From Pampus argenteus (lineage: Eukaryota; Chordata; Actinopteri; Scombriformes; Stromateidae), in assembly GCA_036937835.1 (NCBI GenBank), contig CM072866.1, forward strand, positions 12,470,001 to 12,534,000: a DNA stretch of 64,000 bases. The letters run 5' to 3'. Below, piece by piece: positions 9,865 to 24,300 of the stretch. Every line of letters starts with the position of its first letter. The first letter of the stretch is position 1. The position numbers and the translations under genes are program-made. The notes beneath the pieces were generated by a model. It did no database searches. It was not told the DNA's origin and saw only the letters and a program-made list of their open reading frames with translations.

Positions 9865-12353
9865 TCACACACAGCTCTCCCTGGTCTTGTTGTCTGTGAG
9901 TAAAGAGTTCAGCTGGGAAATGTCCACTACCACAGCGTCTCGTTTGTTCAGATGGACGTCTTTCAAGTGGTCCTCATCACTTTGGTCCTTAGCGAAATTT
10001 ACAAACACCTTGAGGGGGAAAGATGAAGAAAGACAAATTAGGTTTTGCTTAAACTAAAGTCACCAGTTGTTTTTGTTTTTTTAAGAGGCTTAGGTAAACC
10101 GCCTTACTTGGTCTAGAGTGGTCTGAGAGACAGAGTAGTCCTCTATGCTGAGCTCCTCCTTGTTCTTGGAGAGCAGGGCGAAGATGCGGGCGAGGGAGGT
10201 AAGGGAGGTGGGCAGCTGGTACTGCAGCATGTTGCGGTGTTTCTCCTTCAGCGTGCTGCCTGGCAGCTCCTGCTCAATGAACTCCATCACTGGCCGAAGG
10301 TCTGGGTTTGGCCCCGCCACCCGTAGGATGATGGTGTAGCCATCACCAAACCTGATATTTATAAAGAAGCGTATCACATTAGAGTCAGTGATACTTATTA
10401 TTCAATTTATATCACCACCGGGCCATGTTAGGAGCTTTTTGTATGTCTGTGAGCTGTTGTGAAATGCTATTCTGGTGTGTATTCCTACCTGTTTTTGAGG
10501 TGCTGCACGCTGCCCAGACAGCGGAACCTGCCGTTGACCATGATGGCCATCCTGGTGCAAAGTGCTTCACACTCCTCCATGCTGCCAAAAAAAAAAATCA
10601 CCAGGATAACATCATCCCAATTACTACAAAAAAATACAGGGTTTGTTGGAATATAATCATACGGGTTTGTTAACTCAATATATGTAATTCTGTTGTCGAG
10701 TCTAACCTGTGAGAGGTCAGGACTACAGATCGCCCCTCTTTGATGATGCTCAGTATGGCGTTCCACAGGGCACGACGTGCCTTAGGGTCCATGCCTGTTG
10801 TAGGTTCATCCTGTAAACAGAAAACACGCGAAACTGAGCTGATGCTGCAATATACTGTTCACAAAATCCACTGCCTTCAGGAACTACTGAGCCACTTCAT
10901 ACTTAATGCAAAATAAGAAGCATTTATGTTTGTTTGTTCCCACTCACCAGAAACACAACAGGTGGTCCTCCTATGAGAGCGATGGCGGTGGACAGTTTCC
11001 TCATGTTGCCTCCACTGTAACTGCCTGCTGATTTATCCACATATTTGACCAACCCCAGCTTCCGGATGCCCCATTCTGCCACCTAGTGGATGATATCAAG
11101 TTTTCAGTGTCAGACATCTTTTTTCTTTCAGAAACTTAAGACTTTGCTTATTTGTAATGACCAGTATCTGATATCATGTATCTAAAATGAAAACAACAAG
11201 ACAAATACCATAGGTCCAATAAAATAAGTCATAGGCAATACACTAGGCACATGCATGTGTGATTGTTTGTTGCTGACCTCACAGACTTCCTTCTCAGGCA
11301 CTCCTCTCAGGATGGCGTAAAACTCGAGGTGCTCTCTACCGGTCAGCAGGTCGTTGATGGCATCAAACTGAGGACAGTAGCCCATGTTCTGATGCACCTC
11401 ATCTATTTCTGTAGTTACACTGGAATGAGAAAGACACAAAGAAGAATATAATTATGTTTTATAGAAAGAAAAACTAAATCGTTTTTTTAAAAAAAAACAC
11501 AATCTAACCTTTTAGTGACTATTTTAATTTTAGTAAACATCCTTTGGGTACTTTTCTTTCTGCATTCATTCAATATTTCTTCCAAATATCTTTAATCATC
11601 TTACTGTTGAACATATATATTGTAAATGCTATAGAAATAATTTTAGCAGGCATACTTTTATGTTTTAATGTGACTTATACATCTCACCTGTCAGACTGAA
11701 TAAAAAACAATTTATTCTAAATGATTAGATGTATTGTATGTTTTCCAGTATGACATGTCTTACCTCTTGCCAGCCAGGTAGGCTTCTCCACTGGTGACCA
11801 TAGAATCTCCTGTCAACATTTTAAAGGTGCTGGTTTTCCCGGCGCCGTTTACCCCAAGCAAGCCAAAGCACTGCAGGGAAAAAGAAACTGTTTTACTCTT
11901 AGGATATTTGAATTTCCCATCATTGTATTAGCTCATAAGCCTGTGAATATTCTCATTCATCCAGGTCATGGTTATCTCAAGGAAATTAAATCGAACGCAA
12001 CTGGACTTGGTTATTTGTCTTTGTATTAGCTCATAAAGAAACTTGCTCATTCACTTACAGACACAACCCTCATATTCTACTGTTTATCTGTATTAAATGA
12101 ACACTGTTTGCTCCAGATGATCTGGTCTAGAATCAAGTGTGTAACAGTTTAAAGATATCAGTATCACACCTCGCCAGGGGGAATGCCAACACACAGCCGG
12201 TCTACTGCCGGCTTCTGTTTTCGCTTGTAGATCTTAGTGAGCTGTCTGAGCTCGAGGATGTCAGATTGTCCTCCTCCGCTCAGGATCCTCTGTCGCTCTC
12301 TGGCCACATCCTCATCTTCTTCTCCGATAGGCTTCAGATGACTTGTGGATGAC
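9865..12353 (-). CDS. abca1: abca1 exons 42-49: nucleotide-binding domain 2 and C-terminus
   Basis: Sub-block of abca1, residues about 1889-2272. Exon 42 (184 nt, unbroken) covers the linker and the first strand of NBD2. Walker A GVNGAGKTSTF is in exon 43, CPQFDA in exon 44, the signature SGGNMRKLSTA and the LDE-PTTGMDP Walker B across exons 45-46, and the H-loop LTSHSMEECEA across exons 46-47. Exon 49 encodes VFVNFA, a motif needed for lipid efflux in mammals, and ends in ESCV, a possible PDZ ligand. The 184-nt exon appears to merge two human exons. Confidence 0.93.
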
Positions 12354-15300
12354 CTGGAAAGTCACAGGCACCACATTGGGGAAAAGTCACACTCAAGAAG
12401 GACTTATAGGGCGGGCTTTAGTCAAATCCTTCACATATGGGTAAGGCACATCTTGCAAACTGAACACATCACACGTGTATCTAACCAGATGTCGGGTTTC
12501 ACCCACCTGGCCTTGAAGAAGAAGTGGTACTGAATGAGGATGGTGATGCAAAAGAAGATGACACCCTCAATGGCCATTGCAAACAGGTTTTTTCCCACCA
12601 TGTCCCAGGCTAGAGGGGAGCGGAACCGGTTTTCACCTGAAAAGAAATGCAACCAGACAACCTTAATCTCCTTGTGAAAACCAGTATGAATGTATTCATT
12701 GTTGTAGGTAAAACAGGGATTTTGAGGAGCCTGCTGTGCTTACCGAATCTCTCCAAAGCATCAGCCATTGCCTGATTCTTCACCATATCAATCAGTCCTC
12801 TGCCCAGACAGAAGTGAGGAAAGATGAGGAAAACATTCTTCAGGATATCATTGATGCCACCGATCTCCTGAAATAAGAGGGAAGTCAATATTTAGGGGAA
12901 TCTCAATCATTTATCTATGCCTCTCTATTTAACTGAATGAATGTCTTGGAGACAGTATTTACATTGCTTCCAAACAGTTCCAGGACGAATGTAGAGACAC
13001 TGCCGTTGATTCCTATCAGTATATTGACACTGGTTAGAACCACGTAGGCCGTACTAGGGATCTTAAAGAAAAATGAGGCTGGGTACATCAGTGGGGTGAT
13101 TGACCATCTGGAAGAAGAACATTTCATATATTAGAGAAAAAAATATAATGAAAGGAAGAGCCAAACGTAGTGAATGTCTGTCAAACTCACCCATAAAGCA
13201 ACAGCAGCAGGGCCAGCACAGGCAGATTGGTAGAGGAGACGTAGGCGTCTTGTTGGAAACACACAAAGATAATGATGACCAGTGTGGCTGGGACGATGTA
13301 GTTACACTGCAAGAGAGAGGACGAGAAAGAGGGTAAAATATTTGGAGTTTTATCATTGTAATTATAGATATTTTACAAAGGAAGTAACAGTGTTACGTCC
13401 TTAATACTAATAAAATACAGCGAAGAATCTGTGGGTTATGATCCAGCTGAAGTAAATGTCTTACCATGTCCCAGACAAAGTTGGCCAGCCAGTAGAGGAA
13501 AGGCTGCACTCCACTGATAAACTGCATGTGTTTGGCCTTGTTCACTCTCTCCTGAATGAGGAAGACCACAAAACTGGCAGGGACGAAAGACATGGCGAAG
13601 ATCACACAGATGGATACCAGCACATCCACTGATGTTGTCATCCTGGGAGACAGAAGATAGCAAAGGAAACAGAGGGATGAGTAATGACATCTCTTGCAGA
13701 AGGTCACAGGGATGTTTTAGATGTATGTCTACATTGATAGTAATACTCACAATGCGACTTGCGACAGCTGCTCCTTGGTGAGGTTGAGTGGATGATTGTA
13801 GGCAGTGATGCCAAACTTTGAGGGGTCTTTGCCAGCTGGCAGACTTGCCCGCAGGATGCCATTGTTCATCACATTGAGGAAAGAGCTGATGCTGTGCCAA
13901 CCCTTGTTGTTAAACCAGATCTGGAAATTGAGATGCAGATGTGAGATTTTAGTTTCTGTGATGTCAAAGAGCAAACAAAGCAGTCGTGAAGTAAATTAGT
14001 TCTAAAGACATAATTAGTATGACTTTGTGAAGAACCTCTCTTTTAATTATGATTTTTCCTTTGTTTCTTTGTTTGGGCTTAATGGGTTCCTTCTGTTATC
14101 ACAAGAATTCTGCATAGGCACTTTGATTTTGACCTTTTCATTCATTTTTGATTGTGTTTTAATTTTTGTGTCGAGGCTGAGGAATTGAGGCTTATGGTGC
14201 CGTTAGTTGCTCTTGTGTTAAGCAGATAATCTGCGACAAAGCAGAAATCAATTATTATGCAATCAAATTCCGCAATATGAATAGAGTGAGCGACGTGTTT
14301 TGTGTCTACAACAGCTGCATTGTTGAAGGATTTGGTGAAGCTTGACAGTAATGCCAGCCATGTGCTGTTGTATAAACAGTGTGTGTGTGAATGTGAGTGC
14401 TAACCTTGACGTTATTCTCGGTGTCCAATCCTTGGATAAAACTGGAGAGACTGAGAAAGAAACGATCTGCTGCAGATCCCTGTAGAGTGGGTGAGGCAGA
14501 GAGAGATGGAGGGGAGAGAGAGGAAGTCTCATTCAAACCGGCAATGAAATCAGCTTAGTTTATCAAGTCTAGTTTCTGTGCCATCCATTTCCACCAACAA
14601 TATTCAACAATTACTAATTCTATTCTTATTACTAATACATAACAGATGTGCATAATTTGATAGAATCCCTATATACAGCGATTAACCACAATAGTAAACT
14701 TTCCTTGTGTAAAGTCTTTCGATCAGTTAAGAGCAATATGTAAAATAATGGTGAAATAAAATCTCTTACTCTCTCCAGACGGAAGCGTATCCGCAGCTGC
14801 GTAATCGCATCATCAATTTCATCTGTCTGGGACAGAAGCTGAGAACTCCTGGCGCCCAGCGAGAATCCACCGTATCTATATAGAGAATGATTAATTTAAT
14901 AACAGGACATCTCAGATAAAGATACTCTACACTATTGATACACCAACAAACTCAAGTTGTATCATGTCAGATAATGTACCTGAACTCGTTGACCCAAATC
15001 TTGTTCTTCAGGCTATGGGAAGAAAAAAAAAAGATTTAACACTTTAAGAAAAAAAAATACAGTGAAGCAAGAATTAACATTACAAATGTGAGTGAATGCT
15101 AAAACACTGATAAAATGAGAGGTGAGTGTCACCTCTTGCCGATGATCTGAGCGTAGGTTTTAACCAGATAGTCTGAGATGTTTCTGCCGGTCAAATTTTG
15201 AAGAGTGTCTTTGTCACTGATCTTCATCTGGATATAAAAAACAAACAAAACTGTTAATTAACGTGTGTTTACTTGTGTATACATGCAGTCGTTGCTACTG

Positions 15301-18300
15301 ATTTATACTTAGCAGTGTATTGCAGTTTTGATTATTTATTTTGATTTACGGTAGGTTTTGTTTTTGCCTGGCATCACTAACCTGTGGTGGTGGAAGTCCC
15401 CCAGCACCAGCAGGACACTCTGGCAGCATCCTTTTGCGCCCATTGCAGCTGCATTCGCACAGGGGTGAGGGATTTTCCATTGACCAATTGCCTTTGTCGA
15501 ACATGTCCTTCACACTTTGAGAAACTTGTGGGACTGACCACTCATCCTTTATTGCTGTACAGGGAGTATCCCTGGTGCACAGAGAGAGAAAGTTCATTAA
15601 ATGATTAAACTGCATGTTTGACAGAAAGGAAAAGCAAGTTACACTTCAACCAAATGGTAAACTGAGGTAAAGATTAAATATCCATTTTATGTGTTTGTGA
15701 TTTTACTTGGATCTGTAAATACAGAGAGACAGAAAAACAGATACTCACGGAATAGGTTCTTCTTCCATGCAGCGTGTTCCAAATCCTGGTTTTTCCATCA
15801 GAGCTTCCTGAAGTTTGTTGATGTGAGGGTCCTCAGGTATGTCATTACTGTAGAGAAACAGGGGATCCATTGCCTTTAAATATTACAACTAACTGTAATT
15901 GTAATTACAATAATTGTCTTAAGTTGAAAAGATAAAAAGTGCTATGAATAATAATTGCTTAGCTGGTGTGATTTAATCAATGTACAGAATGAGCAGAGGC
16001 ATATTTTCTGTGCAAGGATTAGAGATAAATTGATACAAAGAAGAAAAATGAAAATGGTCAGGTAAGAGAGAAAAACATCTGACCTGATGAAAGAAATCTG
16101 CTCTTCATACATGCTGGGATGCAGAGCCAAGCTGGGATACTTTCCAAACGGTGGAACAATCAGGCTGAACACCAGGGCAATACACACAAACACAGCTGGA
16201 AGAACAATCTGAAAATAACAGTAAAGAGGCAATTTTAGTAAAATCCAGCATGGTTGATGCAGGGTAGAAAAACTTCTACTGTGGCTACCTCTATATGTAT
16301 GTGTTTACAGTATGTGTACAAAAATAGCATACCTGAGCAAAGAAGCCTTTCCTGGAGCGCCGAGCGTAGAGGAATCGTTTCCAGAGTAATGCCACAAACT
16401 GCTGTCTCTTCAGACTCCAGCCTTTGACCTGGAATGAACCTTTACCATCTGTTCCACTGAGCCAGTCAGTCTCACGTGATTCTGTAAACAGACACGAGGA
16501 GACACATAAGCAAATGTGTGTGTGTGTCCTGCTTTTCTAATCCAAAATAAAAACAAATATTTATATGCTTGGTACCACAAATCTGGAGATGTTATGTTAT
16601 GTTTCTTTTTTTCTTGAGGTTTGAGAACAAATGCAAAGTAAAATAATTCTACAAATGACAGCAACAAGACTGTTGCTGTCATTGCACTGCAAAGTGGGTA
16701 GTGCAGTTCTACCTGGGTCACCTTCAGAATCATTGAAATCAAAGTCATCCTCAGTGAAGGGCTTCAGGCAGCTCTGGTGATCTCCAAACGCATGATGGCG
16801 ACGAATCCTTGTCGGCACGACCCCATCTGCAGCCACATTTGAGTCAATGGGTTAATTTGACTTTGCTAACCTCTTGTGGCTACAATTTATTGGTGATTTT
16901 TATAAAAGTATATTTGGTGTGTGAATGCTAAATATAAATAAATATTTCATCATTATTGAACTGGAAAATCATCTCACCTGAAAGCTCAACAGAATCCACT
17001 CCACTGTCCTCAGCCACTTTCAGGAAAATCTGTAAGAGTTGGAGGACATGATTAAAAAAAAAAGCTCATAAACAATATATCAAACTGAAAATGAAAAAAA
17101 AATCTGTCAACACAAAATGTTATATCAGTTTAATTACTACGAAAGGCTGACTAAGACCAGAAAAAGATGGCTCAGCTTTTTCCTGCTTCTTACCTCCTCT
17201 AGGGTGGTATCAGATATTCCATAGCTTGATATTCCGAGATCGGTGAGTCTGTCATCAAGCTCATGGAAGAGCTCTACAAAGGCTCCATCTTTAGCTGACT
17301 GGTAGGGTAAGATATAAGTGAGTTCATGCCCGAGGTCCTCCACCATGCGAGCCTCTGGGACATGCTTGAAAATGACGTTGGAAATGAGGGACACATCTGT
17401 AGGTAAGAATAGGCAGAAGGGGTTAGAGAAGATAAAAAAAACAAAACATCAACATCTTATATATTGTGCAAAGTTTATCGTTTAGGAAAAAGCAAGGTAG
17501 TGTCAGTTCTTACCAATAGTGGTGGTTTCACTCTCTGGTTCGCTGCCAAGACCTGCATCTGAACTGCTCTGTGACACACTGTCCTCCTGAACCAAAGACA
17601 AAGAAGGTAAACAGTTAAAATAGGGTTAAATAAACATATCCTGCCTCCTGATAACACTCTGACTGAGACAAAGTAACTTTCTACAATGCTTAAGGGTGTG
17701 AAATCCTGCTCCTACGATACTGAAAAGAGTGAAAGCAAACATGTTTTAATCTCTTCCACTACACTGGAAGTGAGAGGATTTATTTTTATCTTTTAAAATA
17801 CATGCTTATTCTACCTTCTCTGTTTTCTTGATGTAGGAGACAGTGCTGGCAGAATTTCTGCAGGACTGAAGTGTCAAGTCGTAGTCTCTTTTGACCAGGG
17901 TCAGGTAGTAGCCTGTCCCCAGTTGGGTCTTCAGGAAGAGAGAGGAGCCTACGCAGCACAGCTTGCCATGGGAAATTATTGCGATGCGATCACCCAGGAT
18001 GTCTGCCTCATCCATGTGATGGGTGGACAGAATGATGGTGCGGCCTGACAGGAAGAAAACATGTTTAGATAAATTTGCTAAAATATGTAATTTCTAATGA
18101 TAAACTCCTTTGTCCTAATGATATGAAAAACTGCACAATTTAATATAAGAAAAATAAAAAAGAATGAATAATAACTGTATGACCAAGAACCTACTATCAG
18201 TTGTATTTACCTTGTCTGTATTTGAGCAGCAGGTCCCAGATGCCCCTGCGAGCATAAGGATCAACACCAGCAGTAGGTTCATCCAAGATCACAACCTTTG

Positions 18301-21300
18301 AGCCCCCAACAAAAGCCAGAGCCACTGAGAGTTTCCTCTGCATCCCACCTGCGAAGACAAGAAGAAGAAATTGGTTTTATTTTTAAACTTATATCAATAT
18401 GGAAAATCTTTATTAAATACATGCACAATATTACTTGTAAAAAAATAAATCAAACTGACCGGACAGTGTACTGGTGCGTGACTGTCGTTTATGAGGCAGC
18501 CCAACATCGTTCACAATTTGCTCCATCTCAGCCTTCACCTTCTCTTCAGGCAGTCCCTTCAGACAGGCGTAGAACCAGATGTGTTCTTCCACTGTCAGCC
18601 TGGATTAAAAGTAAACCAAACAAACGGTCAGAGAGCTTCTCCAAGAAAGATCTAATATTAGTGTTGCTCAGTTCATTCTTCTCACTCCATACTGTATACG
18701 TACATGCTGAAAAGCACATTGTGCTGGGGGCAGACACCCAGATTCTGCCGTATGGTGCTGAGTTCTGTGCGGATATCCTTGCCGAGGATGTAGGCAGTCC
18801 CAGAGGTGGGTGGGAACAGTCCTGTAAGGATTGACCTAACAGAAATCGACAGGGGGGCAGTCAAAAACCATCTCAACTGAGAAGATTTCAAATCATTCAA
18901 CTAATTTCATCTGCTCAGCTCAGTTAAACTTAGGAGTACTGTAGATAATATGTGTTTTCTTACATAGTTGTGGTCTTGCCAGCTCCATTGTGCCCGAGGA
19001 AGGAGGTGATCTGTCCTTCATAGAATCTCAGGGACAGTCCATCCACAGCCAGCTTGTTTCCATGGCTGTAGACCTTCACTAGATTCTCGATGTAAACACC
19101 TGGATCAATGTGGTTTGGCTCCTCCTCAATACACACTGCTGTAGATACAACAAAAACAAGAACAGCGTCTCAGCAATAACATAGAAGAGTGTTCAAAAAG
19201 ATACACAAAAGGAAGATGTCATCCATCTGCACTTCAAACAGACAAAAAATATGTACCATCAGCATTGCCCTTCTTTGACAAAGGAGTTGAGATGTTCTTG
19301 TTCTCGTTCTCTCCACACCAGTATGTCTTAGTGATCGGGAAATACCACGGCCTAGGGATCCCATACTGACCTGAAATAGAAAGAATAGTTTTATTTCAGT
19401 ACCTTTCGGTTCATGTGCATTAAATGTATTCATAAACTGTAGTTCAAGAATAAACACTGTCCATGACTCACCGGGGAATACAGCCTCGATGTACCATGTC
19501 ATTATTCCATAGAGAACAGCATCAAACAGCATGAGGCTGATAGATGTGGTCAGGTTGTAGCTATCTTCCTCCAGAGGGCTGGCCAGCAGGTTGGACCACT
19601 GGATTCCTACTCCTTGTTCCTCAAACAAGGCAAAGTATTCACAGCCAAAACCAAAAGCTACAGGAGACAGCAGACTCTGAGAGAAGAACAGAAAAGCCAG
19701 AGTTTAGTGGAGAGAGAAAAAAAAGATATATATACATATACGTTTTATTAAATTCCTTCCACACACCACAATGATTTTTGCTCCATAGCCCACGTAGTCT
19801 TGCCAGGCGACACACAGCACGTAGGGCAGGTAGAGAGTAAAGTAGATGATCCCACCGCAGGCAGCTGCCAAGTTGGCACGAGAGAACAAGGTGCTGATGA
19901 GGAAACACTGCATGATGGTCACTACGCCAAAGGATCCCAGGAAAAGAAACACCACACCTGGGTCACTGTAAGGTAGCAGGTTGCCCATCTGAGAGGGGTG
20001 TTAGGAGAAAAAGAGAGCGGAATAAAGTTTAATACTTTCCTGGTTGTACCTTCATGAGATCACTTGTTTGATACATTTCTAGACGATGAAGTGTTGTGAT
20101 CATGGAAAAACAGCACACTAACTAAGTTAAACACATCAGCAATGATCAGTGTGAGTATGTTGTTTTCTACAATTTGCTAACATTCCTGCATTATGAGGCA
20201 ACATGTGTGCATAACCAACCTTTAATAACACCACCAACAAGCCGGCGCTGATCAGTAGCGGGATTAAACTGCTGATGAACCAGCTGAGCCATAGGATGCC
20301 ATTGTTCAGTCCCATAATCCTCATGGTCTCTTTGAGTCGTGCCTCCTTCTCGTACACCACACCCTTGATGATGATGGCCACTGAGTACATCCATGCCAAG
20401 GTCATGAAGAGAGGCATGGACCGACTCATAACCCGTAGGAAACTATTGAAAAAGAGATGAGAAAAATTATGAATCTCATGCACCTTATAAAGTATGTGTG
20501 TGAGGATAGATGTGAGTTTTTCCCACATTGGACACTTACATGTCATCAACATAACAAGGGTAAGGCATCTGCTGAATGTAGATGCCCGTCTTTTCCTTGG
20601 TGCCAGTGACAGCCCTGATGATTCCCTGTTCAATCACATCCTGCAGGTAGGAAAACCCGCCCCAGATGTATCGAAGGTCCTCAAAGGGGTCTGCCCTAGG
20701 GCCGGGGTCCCAGTAACTGCAAAGTAAAGTGACAATCCGTAAGATCATTGCGGCATAATAAGAATCCTAAAATGATTACACAATAATTTCCTGTCTTACA
20801 TAGCCCCTTACCTATCTTTAATCTTGTTAGTCCTCTCCACATTATCAATGTCCATGCGAATTTTGTAGTTGACGTTGGGAGGCAGGTCAGTATTGTTGCT
20901 ATTGGTGATGTCAGGAAACACAATTCCTGCCCAGAACCTCTGGTTGTCAAGAAGACCCATTGACTTGTTGACCAATCGCTCCTCATTAGCTACTGGTTCC
21001 AGCTTGTCCAGGTTCACACACTATGAGGGAGAGCAGGGTTATGGCACATTTTCATTAGAGTCTGATTCAGAAAGAAGCATCAACTAAATGACGTCTCAAA
21101 AGAGAGAGTCACCCAGTTAAAGAAAGTTGGAGCGTGTTTCCAGAGAGTGACAGAAGTTAAAGAGAATCCCACAACAGCTGAAACAGCTTACTTATGGTAG
21201 TTCAAGTTGTTCTGAGCTTGTTAAGAGCTACTTAACATTGTAATGTAAAGTGGTCTTAATGGCAATGGTCTGATTATATTAACTGGTTATTTTGAAGCTG

Positions 21301-24300
21301 TCATGCTTTATGGAGCCTGCAGCTCATTTGGGTGATCCTTAACAGCACTACATCTCAAACACATATCATAAACGTTCCTGTTCAAACAATCACATTTCCT
21401 CACAGCTATTACTTAGAAGCTGATACCAGCTATGAACTCTACACCTTATTACACAAACTCATGTAACTTGGGGTAGAAACTGAGTAACCACACCAGATTT
21501 GTCTGAATAATTTCCTGTGACCTCCTACAGATTAGCCTCTTGTATCCTGAGCTGATATAAGGTAGCTTGTGCTTCATACCCTTATACTGAGTGTGAGAAG
21601 GCAATGAGTTCATAATTTACAGTGTGAGCCCTCTAATTGCTGTGTGTGACAGACTTTTATGGTTGTGTCAGGCCTTGACATGAGAAAGACTGTTTACACA
21701 CATTATATTATATGATATCCTTAAAGGGCGAATTAGAGTCAGTAGGTCAGTGGGTTGTTTACAGTGGTGCTAGACCTACACATGATCAAATAAATGTCGT
21801 GGTAATGTTTTAGTGACATGGATACCTAATTGATCTGAACTCAGGGTTGAACATTTACCCCTTTTGTAAATGATTATGATTTTGCTAATTGCGTTTGTGT
21901 ATTTAATGACACTATTCACAGTGGTAAGAGAAAAGAGAAGATTATGGGGAGTCTAAAGTCACAAACTAGGTTCAAACACAATAGTAAGAAGATCATCAGA
22001 CTTCTGTGTCATCAGTGTATGGAATGGAAAACCTAATTATTTATTTACGTAATCTGTTCATTACTATATATATATAAATATATATATCTCTAGGTACATC
22101 ACTGGGCTATTGAACCATGATATTATTATTTTAGATATCTCAATGAAGAAATTCTCTAACACAGATAAATAAGAAACAATTGCCCATTCAGTAGGGCATA
22201 AATATTGATTAACATTGGGCAGTTTAGTAGTGGTTGTTTATAGCTCTGGCATACTGACTCAATAGGCAGAGACATGGAGCACTGACACACTCAGCATGGC
22301 TATGATTGGATTTGACGGAGAAAGGAAGGGGAAAGAACATTTGATTTCAAGGCTTTTAAAAGCCACGCCAGGATCTAAATGTTCTCTAAAAAGTTGAAAG
22401 TGCATTAAAAAGCATTGGAAGATACTGAAAGATTTTGTTTGTGATGACCTAAATGGGTAACTGGCATTTAGCCTATTTTCTGAAAAGGTTTTCTTTGGAT
22501 CTCAACCTAAATGTAAGATATTGGATAACTATTTCCAGATGCAACTGAATACCCTTAGAAATATACATTGTTTTTTATTTTAAGTCAGAGTTGTTATTGG
22601 CACTTTAGGTATATTCTGATTACTATTATTTTACTTTGTACGCATTTTTTTGGTCCTACATTTATTTAATAACACACTAACCTCCATGAAGCGTGAGATG
22701 GTCTGGATGGCCTGGTCAGTTTCATTGAAGATACGTCTCCAGGTATAGGCTGATCCTGCAGGTCTTGTCTTGTCCTCTGAGACCTTGGACAGAAAGTCTG
22801 ACACATCTGACACCCGCCACTCAGTCTCACTGAGCTGGTTGTTAAAGAATGCAGCGCTGGCATTATTCTGGAGCAAGGTCTGCAAAAGGGAATATTTATG
22901 TTGTTTATTAAAGAAAGTCAAGTGTGTCATTACCTTTTGTAAAGAACAATACCCAAAATATATAAGAGGATACATATTAACAAAATAGGGTAAGTAAATT
23001 TATTTTTTCTTCAGCTGTGAAATGTATGTCAAATATACACTGTATGCTTTTAGTTTTTGTGTGGCTTGTGACTTACGGTATTTAATGTCTAAGATCTCTA
23101 TTCAGGGCTCAAATTAATCATCTGTTATTGCAACCATTTTCCTGTTTCCAAGATAAGGAAAACTATATCATGACAAACAGCATAGACAGCCATTTCATCA
23201 TTTAGCAGCCCTACAGGAAGCCTCACCTCAGGCAGAAACAGTTTTCTTTGACCTTTTTCATGTTTTCAAATTGCATTTAATTATCATACTACTATATGTA
23301 TGTGGTAGTTATGTGATGGATGTAAAGAAAGAGAATATGCGGGGGGAAAAATGCAACGCCTCTCTATCCAGGAGAATCCATGTTATGAAATGCCATCTGA
23401 TTGAGACTTAAACTAAAACTACAGAACCCGATGATAAATGTCTGGTCCTGGTAACTTTAATTGTACGCCCATTGATCTAGCCCAAACAAGTAGTCCTGTG
23501 TGTGAGAGGCCCATTAGAAAACCAACACATTTTGTGCTCGTCTATGCTTTAATGAGATTAAACTGAGGGCAAATTGTATTGTTTTCAGACTGCTGTCAGA
23601 CCAACAGCTTAATGCCAAAATGACATTGGTTCATACTTAGATTTAATTAATCAGGTTTTAAGGTCAACAGAAACTTCTGGTCAGCAGTATATTAGTCTCT
23701 GATATTTGTCTTTTGTGTTCACCCAAAAAGACACAAGTCAGTATAAAAAACAGATTTTGCCTCCGTCCCTTTTCTTCAGAGTTTCAAGTACTTTCATCAG
23801 CCTGAGAAATACCATAAACAACGTTTCTCAGGGGCAGCTGTTAATATAGCCACCGTATGGGCCTATACTGAAGCAGTATGGGTGGTAACATCAGACACAT
23901 AATTACACTTTAGCCACCAAGATGCACAGATTACTGTCTTTAAACTCCCATGTAAACAGGAAGAACACAGGGGAACACAGCTCTGATATGCATGATATCA
24001 GTACAGCCCACTCACCCTGACCAAGTCCATTTCCACGCTAGTCTCCATGAAGTTCCAAATTTTGGGCTTCATCTCCTCCCACATCCCTCCAAGGTCCCTC
24101 AGCACACCCAGCTCCTGAAATGTCTTATTCACCTGGAATACATACACGGCATCATTTAGTCAGGGTATGGATGGGTGTTGACATGAGACATAGACATGAG
24201 GGGGGCCTATTTTACCTCATGGATGATCCTCTGTGTTGCTGGAGTATCTGGTGTGTACAGGATCTTTCCGATGAGCAGAGGCTTCAGAGCTCTCCAGATC

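Noticed and set aside
18298..18834. Longest plus-strand open frame (178 codons)
   Set aside because: It runs antisense through abca1 exons 20-22 and their introns; the minus-strand reading is clearly NBD1.
21740..21762. AGGTCAGTGGGTTGTT as a further DR4
   Set aside because: The second half-site (GTTGTT) does not fit the nuclear-receptor consensus.
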